The translations under genes and the position numbers were made by a program. This document shows positions 25,001 through 32,856 of a stretch of 64,000 nucleotides of DNA, piece by piece. Location: contig NZ_CP039543.1 of NCBI RefSeq assembly GCF_013085545.1, positions 3,193,322 to 3,257,321 on the forward strand, given 5' to 3'. Each line of letters begins with the position of its first letter. The first letter of the stretch is position 1. Source of the DNA: Oceanidesulfovibrio marinus. GTDB lineage: Bacteria; Desulfobacterota; Desulfovibrionia; Desulfovibrionales; Desulfovibrionaceae. The notes beneath the pieces were generated by a model, which saw only the letters and a list, made by a program, of their open reading frames with translations, was not told the DNA's origin and searched no databases.

Positions 25001-25747
25001 ATGTCTCCCCCAAAGCGTCCTGTAATTCCTCATCCACCGGGGACGTTCCAGGCGCGGCTCGTTTCGCGTGAAAAAAGGTTTACCATTCACGCCCTCGACA
25101 ACGCAGGCCGGCCCTTCTGCGCGCACACCAACAACTCCGGCTCCATGCTCGGCCTCATCCGCGACGGCATGCCCGCCCTTTTTTCCCCTGCCGCCAACCC
25201 CAAGCGCAAGCTGCCCTACACCCTGGAGGCCGTGCAGCTGGACGGCATGTGGGTCGGCGTGAACACATCCACGCCCAACCGCATGCTCGCGGCCATCATG
25301 CGCTCGGCCGACATGCGGCAGGAGCTGGATCTCTCCGGCTACGAAACCTTTGCCGCCGAGAAACGGTCCGGGGACTCGCGCTTCGACGGCCGACTCGACG
25401 GCCCGAACCTGCCGACCTGCTGGCTGGAAGCCAAGAATGTGACGCTGGTGGAAGAAGAGGTGGCCTACTTTCCGGACGCGGCCACAGAGCGCGGCCGCAA
25501 GCACCTGGCCGAGCTCGCCGCCCTGGCCGTCGCCGGCATGCGCGCCGGCATTCTCTGCCTGGTGCAACGCAGCGACGGCGCCTGCTTCGCGCCGGCCGAC
25601 TTTATCGACCCGCAGTTCGCCGACGTCTTCTACCAGGCCATGGCCGCCGGCGTGGAGGTCTGGCCATACGTCGCCCGCGTGGATGAAACCGGCGTGGTTC
25701 TGGAGCACTGCCTGCCCGTTGCTCCGCAGGAGCGGTGCGAAAAATGA
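25001..25747 (+). CDS. sfsA: SfsA family protein
   Basis: SfsA proteins were named for sugar-fermentation stimulation in E. coli. They have an OB-like N-terminal part and a nuclease-like C-terminal part, but their biochemical role is unsettled. The 248-residue protein shows the family landmarks AHTNNSGSMLGLI, RKLPYTLE, VGVNTSTPNRM, WLEAKNVTLVEE and AGILCLVQRSD. The start at 25001 is chosen because CAGGAG lies 9 bases upstream. An open frame continues to 24878 but adds non-homologous sequence. It is divergent from aspC. Confidence 0.93.
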   Translation: MSPPKRPVIPHPPGTFQARLVSREKRFTIHALDNAGRPFCAHTNNSGSMLGLIRDGMPALFSPAANPKRKLPYTLEAVQLDGMWVGVNTSTPNRMLAAIMRSADMRQELDLSGYETFAAEKRSGDSRFDGRLDGPNLPTCWLEAKNVTLVEEEVAYFPDAATERGRKHLAELAALAVAGMRAGILCLVQRSDGACFAPADFIDPQFADVFYQAMAAGVEVWPYVARVDETGVVLEHCLPVAPQERCEK

Positions 25748-25766
25748 TTTGTGAAAGGCTTGTGCT

Positions 25767-25803
25767 GGGGGAATAACCTTTCTGGTAGAAAGGTTATTCC
25801 CCC
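25767..25803 (+). terminator. Perfect 15-bp hairpin after sfsA
   Basis: GGGGGAATAACCTTT (25767-25781) pairs base for base with AAAGGTTATTCCCCC (25789-25803) around a 7-base loop. It lies between the convergent sfsA and the small gene at 25916. No T-run follows on either strand. Such hairpins with a GACCCCC flank recur in Desulfovibrio-type intergenic regions as I remember them. It may be a bidirectional transcription stop or a dispersed repeat. Confidence 0.7.
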
Positions 25804-25915
25804 GACCCCCTTTCCAAAGACTTTCAACTAGAAATAATTTGAATGCGGGCAGGGATTACCTCCTGACGGTGCAGCCCAAATAGCTGCCCCTCAATAATCT
25901 ACGAAAAAGAAAGGA

Positions 25916-26191
25916 TTACTCCTTGGTCGAGCCCTCCACCTCATCCTTGTCCAGGTGTTTCAGCAGGCCGTAGCGAGCCCTGGCCTGGAGTACGATGCGC
26001 GCCACCTTGCGGCCCAGGTCGTCCCGCCGTGCATCGAGCAATGCCTTGGACGCCGCATCGTCCCCCTGTGCCTTGAGCAGGCTGGCTGATTCCAGATCGC
26101 GCAAATAGCCCTCGCACTCATGCACCAGCCGGGTCAGATCGAGCTCTTCCAGCTCCGCAGGAACACGTACAGACTTGACTTTCTTGGCCAT
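25916..26191 (-). CDS. Small unknown protein, charged and helical
   Basis: I do not recognise this 91-residue protein. It has a basic start (MAKKVKSVRVPAELEE), a helical acidic middle (LTRLVHECEGYLRDLESASLLKAQ) and an arginine-rich segment (DARRDDLGRKVARIVLQARARYG). It is probably cytoplasmic. A good GGGAGG site lies 9 bases before the ATG, which supports a real gene. It is divergent from era and convergent with sfsA. Confidence 0.7.
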   Translation of the reverse strand: MAKKVKSVRVPAELEELDLTRLVHECEGYLRDLESASLLKAQGDDAASKALLDARRDDLGRKVARIVLQARARYGLLKHLDKDEVEGSTKE

Positions 26192-26319
26192 CCCCGTACC
26201 TCCCTGTTCCTGTTTTCATATCGTTTACCATGCGTTTACACAAGCGCAGCTCACGATTCCCGGGTATTCTTTGCCTTTGGGCCTTGACTAACCGAGATTG
26301 CTGAGACACTTCCCGTCAG

Positions 26320-27375
26320 ATGAACGACGATACTTACCCCAACGACGAATATTCTGAGGACGAGGACGGCTTCTCGCCGGACGATCTGGAGTTCGACCCG
26401 GAGAACTTCGATCCCGAGGCCCTGCCCGGCCGCGAGATCGCCATGCCTCTGGACATCGAGGTGCCCGAGGGCTTTCGCGCCGGCTGGGTCGCCCTGCTCG
26501 GACCGCCCAACGCCGGCAAGTCCACCCTGCTCAACGCCCTGGTGGGCCAGAAGGTGGCCATCGTCACCTCCAAGCCGCAGACCACGCGCACCCAGGTGAC
26601 GGGCATCCTGTCCCGCGAGATGGAGCAGCTCGTGTTCTTCGACACGCCCGGGCTGCACAACCGCGGCGGCAAGATGAACCGCGCCCTGCTCCAGTCCGCC
26701 TGGCAGGCTCTCTCCGGCGCGGACGTGGTGGTGCTGGTACTGGACATGGCCTTTGCCGCCAGCCGCACCGCCGCCTTCATGGACGAGGTGCGCGACCTGG
26801 CCGAACCCCTGTTGGAGTCCGACAGGCCTTTGCTCCTGGCCCTGAACAAGGTGGACATCGTCAAGCCCAAGGACGCCCTGCTGCCGATCATGGAAGAGCT
26901 TGCCGATGCGTTCCCCGGCGCATCGCTCTACCCCATCTCGGCCTTGCGCACCGAGGGGCTGCCCCCGCTGCTGGACGGCATGATCGAGCACCTGCCGGAA
27001 TCGCCGCCGCTCTTCCCGCCGGACCAGGTTTCTACGGCGCCCATGCGCTTCATGGCCTCGGAGCTGCTGCGCGAGAAGTTGTTCGACGCCACGCGGCAGG
27101 AGGTGCCGTACTCTCTGGCCGTGGACATCGAAGAGTGGTTCGAGGACCCGGACACGGGCCGCATCTCCATCAGCGCCGTGGTCTACGTGGCGCGGCAGGC
27201 GCACAAGCGCATCGTGATCGGAAAGGACGGCCGCGTACTGAAGGAGGCCGCCACCAAGACCCGGCACGAGCTCATGGACATGCTCGGCAGGAAAGTCCAC
27301 CTGGAGGTCTGGGTGAAGGTGAAGGAGAACTGGCCCGAGAACCCGGCCATGCTGCGCCAGCTCGGCTTGGGTTAG
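26320..27375 (+). CDS. era: GTPase Era with an acidic N-terminal extension
   Basis: Era is a ribosome-assembly GTPase that binds the 3' end of 16S rRNA through its KH domain. The 351-residue protein has G1 GPPNAGKST (61-69), the switch region PQTTRTQVTGIL, G3 DTPG (108-111), G4 NKVD (176-179) and a C-terminal KH domain with IVIGKDGRVLKEA. The family is usually about 300 residues. The extra 50 or so N-terminal residues here are strongly acidic (MNDDTYPNDEYSEDED) and probably disordered. No internal start replaces this leader with a better ribosome site, though an ATG at residue 42 exists. Confidence 0.95.
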   Translation: MNDDTYPNDEYSEDEDGFSPDDLEFDPENFDPEALPGREIAMPLDIEVPEGFRAGWVALLGPPNAGKSTLLNALVGQKVAIVTSKPQTTRTQVTGILSREMEQLVFFDTPGLHNRGGKMNRALLQSAWQALSGADVVVLVLDMAFAASRTAAFMDEVRDLAEPLLESDRPLLLALNKVDIVKPKDALLPIMEELADAFPGASLYPISALRTEGLPPLLDGMIEHLPESPPLFPPDQVSTAPMRFMASELLREKLFDATRQEVPYSLAVDIEEWFEDPDTGRISISAVVYVARQAHKRIVIGKDGRVLKEAATKTRHELMDMLGRKVHLEVWVKVKENWPENPAMLRQLGLG

Positions 27376-27410
27376 TCGTTGAACATCTTCAGCTGGCTGC
27401 GTTGCTATAC

Positions 27411-27458
27411 AAAGCTCAAACCCTGGCGCATCTTATGAATGCGTCAACCTTGAGCTTT
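27411..27458 (+). terminator. Terminator of era, possibly a dispersed repeat
   Basis: AAAGCTCAA (27411-27419) pairs with TTGAGCTTT (27450-27458). An inner GCGCAT/ATGCGT arm extends the hairpin, and TTTTCC follows. This is a good intrinsic terminator 36 bases after era. The flanks GGCTGCGTTGC and CTGCGCCTTGCC recall a repeat I remember between genes in Desulfovibrio genomes. Confidence 0.7.
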
Positions 27459-27703
27459 TCCTGCGCCTTGCCCGCGTGATTTTTGATCAGCCTGCAGTGA
27501 GAGGACTTTTCTAAAGCTTCCTGGACAACGCCATCACAAGGCGGTCTGCGTCTTCCCCGCCGGCCGCCTTGTACCCTGCCCGCCTCGCTGCTATGTTTCC
27601 ACGCAGTTGATGGCCCTCATATCTTTTCCCGCTACTCCCGGAATGTAGCCGATCGACGCATTCCCGGTAGGGTATCACCTCGTTTTCGATCACCTCCAAA
27701 AAT
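27459..27703. other. Non-coding stretch between era and yggS
   Basis: Together with the era terminator this makes a gene-free gap of about 330 bases. I see no open frame with a ribosome site, no tRNA and no convincing sigma-70, sigma-28 or sigma-54 promoter. The promoter of the yggS-motA-flagellar operon is presumably here. The only notable detail is a C/T-rich run just before yggS. Confidence 0.5.
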
Positions 27704-28405
27704 ATGGCACACGAGTGCGCACCAATCGAAGCGAATCTCGCGCACGTCCGCGAGAGTGTTGCCTCGGCCTGCATTCGGGCCGGGCGTTCCATGGAAGACG
27801 TCGCGATCATCGCCATCGCCAAGAAGCATCCCGCCGAGGCGGTCCGCCGCGCCATTGCCGCGATGCAGCTCGACATAGGCGAGTCCTATGTTCAGGAGGC
27901 TTTGGCCAAGCAGGAAGAAATAGCCGATCCGCGTGTGCGCTGGCACTTTGTGGGCGGTCTGCAAAGCCGGAAAGCCAAGGAAATCGTGGGCCGGTTCCAC
28001 CTGCTCCACTCTCTCGACTCCGAGAAGCTGGCCCACAAGTTGCATAATGCGGCAGTGGATCAAGGTGTTACCCAGTCCGTGCTCATTCAGGTAAACGTCG
28101 GCCGCGAAGAACAGAAGTCCGGCGTCATGGAAGAGAAGCTCCCGGAGCTGGCCGAGGCCGTTCTCGGCATGCCGGAGCTGTCGCTGCAGGGGCTTATGTG
28201 CCTGCCGCCCTTCTTTGACGATCCTGACGGCGCGCAGCCCTTTTTCGCCAAGCTGCGAAAATTACGTGACGATCTGGAACGTCGCCTGGGCGTCACGCTA
28301 CCGACGCTATCAATGGGCATGACCGGGGACTTTCAACAAGCAATCGCTGAAGGCGCAACGTGCGTCCGCATCGGCACGGCTATTTTCGGCCCCCGAGAGT
28401 ATTGA
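27704..28405 (+). CDS. yggS: PLP homeostasis protein (YggS/PLPBP family)
   Basis: This 233-residue, single-domain TIM-barrel protein of the PLPBP family binds pyridoxal phosphate without known catalysis and buffers the PLP pool. The PLP lysine lies in IIAIAKKHPAEAV. The family landmarks IGESYVQEAL, WHFVGGLQSRKAK, HSLDSEKLA and SMGMTGDFQQAIAEGATCVRIGTAIFG are all present. It starts the flagellar operon: motA begins 10 bases after its stop, with its own GAGG site. Linkage of yggS to motility genes is, as I recall, also seen in Desulfovibrio vulgaris. Confidence 0.92.
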   Translation: MAHECAPIEANLAHVRESVASACIRAGRSMEDVAIIAIAKKHPAEAVRRAIAAMQLDIGESYVQEALAKQEEIADPRVRWHFVGGLQSRKAKEIVGRFHLLHSLDSEKLAHKLHNAAVDQGVTQSVLIQVNVGREEQKSGVMEEKLPELAEAVLGMPELSLQGLMCLPPFFDDPDGAQPFFAKLRKLRDDLERRLGVTLPTLSMGMTGDFQQAIAEGATCVRIGTAIFGPREY

Positions 28406-28415
28406 GGAGCGTTCA

Positions 28416-29177
28416 ATGGATCTGGCCACAATCATCGGCATCATTCTGTCCTTCGGGCTGGTGATCTCATCCATTGTTTTCAATGGCAGCATCCTTATTT
28501 TCATCTCCGTGCCATCGCTGCTCATCGTGGTCGGGGGAACCATCGGCGCCACGCTGGTCAACTATCCGTTGCGCAGCGTGCTCGGCGTTATGGGCGTGAT
28601 CAAGCACACCTTCATGTCCAAAGTCGAATCGCCCTCCCAGATCATCGAGCAGTTCATGGAGTACGCCAACCGCGCCCGCCGCGAAGGCATCCTTTCCCTG
28701 GAGCCGATCATCAAGGATATTGAGGACCTGTACCTGAAGAAAGGGTTGCAGCTCACTGTGGACGGTCTGGAGCCCCAGGCCATCCAGGAGATTCTGGAAA
28801 AGGAAATCACCTACCTCGAAGGCCGCCACGAGACCGGCGCCGAGATTCTCTCCACCTTCGGAGCATACGCTCCGGCCATGGGCATGATCGGCACCGTCAT
28901 CGGCCTCATCCTGATGCTCCAGACCATGGACGACCCTTCCACCATCGGCCCGTCCATGGCCGTGGCGCTCATCACCACGTTCTACGGCGCCGTCTTCGCC
29001 AACTTGGTCTTCCTGCCCATGGCCGGCAAGCTCAAGCAGCGCAGCAAGGACGAGGTCGTGATCAAGGAAATGGTCATGGAAGGCATCCTCGCCATCTCCA
29101 AGGGCGAGAACCCGCGCATCATCGAGGAAAAGCTGACCAGCTTCCTGCCGCCCAAGGACAGGCGCAAGGAAACCTAG
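28416..29177 (+). CDS. motA: Flagellar stator protein MotA
   Basis: MotA forms the pentameric ring of the stator that couples ion flow to torque. The 253-residue protein has four membrane helices (about 1-20, 28-50, 145-170 and 178-205). It has the cytoplasmic charged region between helices 2 and 3 and the conserved proline region GAYAPAMGMIGTVIGLI. The length and the VVGGTIGATLVNYP segment fit the MotA/PomA family. Two different motB genes follow directly. Confidence 0.94.
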   Translation: MDLATIIGIILSFGLVISSIVFNGSILIFISVPSLLIVVGGTIGATLVNYPLRSVLGVMGVIKHTFMSKVESPSQIIEQFMEYANRARREGILSLEPIIKDIEDLYLKKGLQLTVDGLEPQAIQEILEKEITYLEGRHETGAEILSTFGAYAPAMGMIGTVIGLILMLQTMDDPSTIGPSMAVALITTFYGAVFANLVFLPMAGKLKQRSKDEVVIKEMVMEGILAISKGENPRIIEEKLTSFLPPKDRRKET

Positions 29178-29195
29178 CAGGGACGGAGCCGCCTC

Positions 29196-30041
29196 GTGGC
29201 ACGCAAAGAGAAGAAACAGAAGGAAGAAGAAGGCTCGACCTGGCTCATCACGTTCTCGGACATGATGACCCTGATGCTGACCTTTTTCGTGCTTCTGGTC
29301 TCCATGTCGGTCATCGATGAGCGACGCAAGCTCGTGGTGCTCGGCTCCATCCTGGGCACCTTCGGCATTGGCCAGCAGGGCTTCGATCCCCGCTCCGTGG
29401 ACAACCGCCGGCTGACCATGGAACCCGGCCCCCTGGAGCTGGATAGCGCCGACGACTTGGAGCCCCTCAAGGACATGCTCTGGGAGGATTTCGAGGACGA
29501 TATCGATTTCCAGCACAACAAGTATGTGGAAATCCTCTCCATCAACGACGACGTGCTCTTCGAACCAGGTTCTACCCATCTTTCGACAAAGGGCAAGCAT
29601 GTCCTGGACCGGATGCTGCCCGCGCTCCTGGACATCGACTTTCCACTGCTGCTGGCCGGCCACACCTCTATCCGCCGCGAGGAAGAGGCGAGCTACGACA
29701 TCACCCTGAGCGACGACTCGACCCTGGACTTCTCCTGGAAGCTCTCTTTCCACCGCGTCATGAGCATGTACAAGTATCTGCTCTCGCGCGGCATGGACCC
29801 CGAGAAGCTCTTTGTGGAGGCCTTCGGCCGGTTCAAGCCCAGGGACAGCAACGACACTCCGGAGGGCCGCAAGGCCAACCGCCGTGTGGACATCGTGTTG
29901 GACCGCCGCAACGAGCACTGGATCAGCATGCTGCGCAAGTACGGCCGAGGCGAGAAGGACGACGGCAACGTCTTCATCTACAAGGATTTCCGTTTCAACG
30001 TGAGCCGCCCCGGCGACAACAACCAGACGGAGGTCCCCTGA
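29196..30041 (+). CDS. motB: MotB-type stator protein, first copy
   Basis: This 281-residue protein begins at a GTG and has one membrane helix with the ion-carrying aspartate D22 (ITFSDMMTLMLTFFVLL), a plug/linker, and an OmpA-like peptidoglycan-binding domain (about 130-245, with GHTS and EGRKANRRVDIVL). A long acidic linker and an extra C-terminal tail (about 250-281) set it apart from the second copy. It anchors MotA to the cell wall. The next gene starts one base after its stop. Confidence 0.9.
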   Translation: MARKEKKQKEEEGSTWLITFSDMMTLMLTFFVLLVSMSVIDERRKLVVLGSILGTFGIGQQGFDPRSVDNRRLTMEPGPLELDSADDLEPLKDMLWEDFEDDIDFQHNKYVEILSINDDVLFEPGSTHLSTKGKHVLDRMLPALLDIDFPLLLAGHTSIRREEEASYDITLSDDSTLDFSWKLSFHRVMSMYKYLLSRGMDPEKLFVEAFGRFKPRDSNDTPEGRKANRRVDIVLDRRNEHWISMLRKYGRGEKDDGNVFIYKDFRFNVSRPGDNNQTEVP

Positions 30042-30042
30042 G

Positions 30043-30789
30043 ATGGCCCGCAAGCGCAAGAAAAGCTCGGGCGGCGGGGGCGATCCGTCATGGCTCATCA
30101 CCTTCTCCGACCTGACCACCCTGCTGCTCACGTTCTTCGTGCTGCTGTTGTCCATGTCGTCCATGGACCACACCATTCTCACGAAGGTGAACGTCTTTAC
30201 TCAGAATCTGGGCTTCATCTCGCCGCAGTCGGCCGGACGCGTACCGCAAAAAATCCAGCTGCTCCTCGATCTTCTGGAGGAGCCGTTTTCAGTCGTGGAA
30301 AAGCCCAACCGGATCAAGGATCTGCTCTTTCCGGACTACGTGCTGCCGCCGGACATGAACCGCTCCACGGTGTTCGAGAACATCCAGGTGCTGGAGCGAC
30401 CGGAGGGCCTGGCCCTGGTGCTTTCCGACAAGCTTCTGTTCGCGCCGGCCAGCTCGGAGTTGACCGACGACGCGCGGCAGCTCCTGCAGCAGCTCACGGA
30501 GCTTATTCTGTTCATGACCGCGGACATCAACGTGGCCGGTCACACGGCCGGCGGGGCCGACCTCTGGAATCCGGTTGAACAGAAACCTATCGACCCGTAT
30601 GATCTTTCAATGGACAGGGCCATGGCCGTACTCGCCTACTTCGTGCATAACGGCGTGCCCCAGAAGCGCTTCTCCATTTCGGGCTACGGCCCCAACTCGC
30701 CGTACGATGCGGCCCCGGGGGAAGAGCCGGTGCCCGACCGCCGTGTGGAGATCATGCTCAAGACCAAACCTTTCCTGGGCGGATACTGA
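30043..30789 (+). CDS. MotB-type stator protein, second copy
   Basis: This 248-residue MotB/OmpA-domain protein has the transmembrane aspartate D23 (ITFSDLTTLLLTFFVLLLSM) and an OmpA-like C-terminal domain (about 120-240). GHTAGG and PVPDRRVEIMLKTK match the ligand-binding loops of peptidoglycan-binding proteins. It is clearly diverged from the preceding MotB, with a different linker and no C-terminal tail. Because both keep the ion-binding aspartate, either homodimers or a heterodimer could sit in one MotA pentamer. Confidence 0.88.
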   Translation: MARKRKKSSGGGGDPSWLITFSDLTTLLLTFFVLLLSMSSMDHTILTKVNVFTQNLGFISPQSAGRVPQKIQLLLDLLEEPFSVVEKPNRIKDLLFPDYVLPPDMNRSTVFENIQVLERPEGLALVLSDKLLFAPASSELTDDARQLLQQLTELILFMTADINVAGHTAGGADLWNPVEQKPIDPYDLSMDRAMAVLAYFVHNGVPQKRFSISGYGPNSPYDAAPGEEPVPDRRVEIMLKTKPFLGGY

Positions 30790-30821
30790 TCCATCGCCCC
30801 TGAACGCCAAGGAGTCGACAC

Positions 30822-31325
30822 GTGCCAGACGCTATTGAAGGCGGGGAAGCCCCCCCGAAAAAAAAGAAATCCATGCTGAAGTGGATTCTGCTCCTCGTGC
30901 TGCTTCTCGTCCTTGGTGGCGGCGGCTACTTTGCCTATACCAAGTTCATCGCCGGCAAAAAGGACACGTCCGCACAGGAGGAGAACGCCACACAGGCGCA
31001 GGAGCAGGCCGCTCCATCCGGCGACTCCCAGGTCGTCTCGCTGCAGCCGTTCCTGGTGAACCTTGCCGATCCGCTGGGCAGACGGTATCTCAAGCTCACT
31101 CTGGACGTGGAAGTAAACAGCAAGGACGCCACGGAGCAGTTGACCAAGAACGAGCCCAAGGTGCGCGACGCGCTCATCATGCTGCTTTCCAGCAAGACCT
31201 TCTCGGATCTTTCCTCCATGGAAAGCAAGATCCTGCTCAAGAAGGAGATTGTGGAGCGGCTGAACCTCGTTCTCGGCGGCCCCAAGGTAGAGCAGGTCTA
31301 TTTCACCGAAATGGTTATCCAATAA
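30822..31325 (+). CDS. fliL: Flagellar basal-body protein FliL
   Basis: FliL surrounds or supports the stator and increases torque. This 167-residue protein starts at a GTG behind AAGGAG. It has a lysine-rich cytoplasmic end (KKKKS), one membrane helix (about 18-40), a short Gln/Ala-rich linker and the periplasmic stomatin-like domain (LQPFLVNLADPLGRRYLKLTLDVEV). Its position between motB and fliN is as expected. Confidence 0.92.
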   Translation: MPDAIEGGEAPPKKKKSMLKWILLLVLLLVLGGGGYFAYTKFIAGKKDTSAQEENATQAQEQAAPSGDSQVVSLQPFLVNLADPLGRRYLKLTLDVEVNSKDATEQLTKNEPKVRDALIMLLSSKTFSDLSSMESKILLKKEIVERLNLVLGGPKVEQVYFTEMVIQ

Positions 31326-31337
31326 CGAGAGGTTGTT

Positions 31338-31928
31338 ATGGCTGACGAAGATCAAGAAAAATTGGCAGCCGAATGGGCCGCAGCGCTCGCCGAGCAGGAC
31401 TCCGAGGACATCCCCGAGGATTTCGGCGAGGATCTCGGCACGGAGCAGGCCGCCCAGGACACAGGAGGCGGCGGCGTGGAGTCGCCGGGCTCCGACGTGA
31501 GCGAGGACGAAGCCCTTGCTGACGAGTGGGCCAAGGCTCTTGCGGAAGATGAAAGCGCGCAGCTCTCCAAGAAAAAGACCGAGCAGCAATCGCTTTCCAA
31601 TCAGGCTTCCACTGCTCAGTTCAAAGATTTGACAGAAGAGGCCAAGAGCCCCCGAACGGACGGCACCAAGCACGAACTCGACTTCATTCTGGACATCCCC
31701 CTCGACGTTTCCGCCGAGCTGGGACGCACCAGGCTGCTCATCAACGAGCTGTTGCAGCTTGGCCAGGGATCTGTCGTGGAGCTCAACAAGCTCGCCGGCG
31801 AACCGCTCGAAATCTACGTCAACGGCAAGCTCGTGGCCCGCGGCGAGGCCGTGGTCATCAACGAGAAGTTCGGCGTCCGGCTGACGGACATCATCAGCCC
31901 CATCGAGCGGGTCAAGCAGCTTGGCTAG
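31338..31928 (+). CDS. fliN: Flagellar switch protein FliN with duplicated N-terminal motif
   Basis: FliN forms the lower ring of the flagellar C-ring and docks the export apparatus through FliH. The C-terminal SpoA domain (about 113-195, LDIPLDVSAELGRTRLLINELL through ITDIISP-like VRLTDIISP) is standard. The N-terminal 110 residues are long, acidic and flexible. They hold two copies of the same helix: LAAEWAAALAEQDSED (9-24) and LADEWAKALAEDESAQ (60-75). Most FliN proteins have one such segment or none. FliM is not in the window. Confidence 0.92.
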   Translation: MADEDQEKLAAEWAAALAEQDSEDIPEDFGEDLGTEQAAQDTGGGGVESPGSDVSEDEALADEWAKALAEDESAQLSKKKTEQQSLSNQASTAQFKDLTEEAKSPRTDGTKHELDFILDIPLDVSAELGRTRLLINELLQLGQGSVVELNKLAGEPLEIYVNGKLVARGEAVVINEKFGVRLTDIISPIERVKQLG

Positions 31929-32856
31929 GCGCGGCTATTCGCAGTGGCACACGGCCGGGTACGAACGCACGTCCTGTGCGGCGCTTCATTGCGCTCTCGT
32001 TCCGGCCCTTGCGCTGCTCCTCGTGCTGACGTGGTCCTGCGTAGCGCCGCGTCCGGCCCTGGCGCAGACCGGCAACGCCACCGCAACCGCGTCCATTGCC
32101 GAAAAGATCGCAGCACAGGCCGAGTCCGCAAACAAGACAGCTGCTGAATCCGCCGCACAGGCGGCATCCGCCAACGAGACGAGCGGGGAGGCGGCCCAGG
32201 CCAGCATTCCTGCCGCAGACAATGCATCCCAAGCGGCTCCTGCCGAAGCCACGGCCGCCGGCGAGACCGAGGCCGCCCGCCAGAACGCCCCTGCCGGCGT
32301 TTCCGGTAATGGGTCGGAAGAGAGCGAGGCCGTCAACACGACCGCGACGCAGTCGCAGGCCGTGGGCAAGACCGAGTCGCGCGGCGCTGTCGAGCCATCC
32401 AAATCCGCTTCCGAATCTGCATCCAAACCCGCGTCCGAGCCAGGTGCCGGAAAACCGGCGGCCGAAGCCGAAAAGAAGGAGCCCCCCCTGCCCGGTTCCA
32501 CCCTGGGATGGTCCGGTTACTTCCAGGCCATCGGCTCCATTTTCCTCATTCTCGCCGTGCTCGGCGGTGGCTTCTATCTGCTCAAACGCTTTGGACCCCG
32601 CGCAGTTGGAGGTGGCGTCTTCGGCCGGGGAACCCTTCAGCTCGAAGCGCAACTTCCTCTGGGACCTCGACGTTCCGTCGCAGTGGTCCGGTTCTTGAAT
32701 AAGCGGCTGGTGTTGGGAGTCACGGACTCCAACATCACTTTGCTTACCGAGACGGAGACCGATGATGACGACGAGGTTCCTGAACATACTCCATCCACTC
32801 AAAGCGGCACTGCTTTCTCGAAAATGCTGGCCAAAGCTCGTAGTTCCCGCTCTTAG
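31921..32856 (+). CDS. fliO: Flagellar biosynthesis protein FliO
   Basis: FliO helps assemble the FliP-FliQ-FliR export gate. This 311-residue protein has an apparent signal sequence (about residues 18-48, ending ALAQ) and then a very Ala/Ser/Glu/Asn-rich low-complexity stretch (about 50-190). A membrane helix (about 200-222) and a small cytoplasmic beta domain (RGTLQLEAQLPLGPRRSVAVVRFLNKRLVLGVTDSNITLL) that is typical of FliO follow. The start is uncertain: the TTG at 31921 overlaps fliN by 8 bases, and no ATG is available before the signal sequence. It overlaps fliP by 95 bases. Confidence 0.82.
   Translation: MARRGYSQWHTAGYERTSCAALHCALVPALALLLVLTWSCVAPRPALAQTGNATATASIAEKIAAQAESANKTAAESAAQAASANETSGEAAQASIPAADNASQAAPAEATAAGETEAARQNAPAGVSGNGSEESEAVNTTATQSQAVGKTESRGAVEPSKSASESASKPASEPGAGKPAAEAEKKEPPLPGSTLGWSGYFQAIGSIFLILAVLGGGFYLLKRFGPRAVGGGVFGRGTLQLEAQLPLGPRRSVAVVRFLNKRLVLGVTDSNITLLTETETDDDDEVPEHTPSTQSGTAFSKMLAKARSSRS

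Noticed and set aside
25060-25080. A parS-like TTTCGCGTGAAAA in sfsA
   Set aside because: It has too many mismatches to the consensus and lies inside a conserved coding region.
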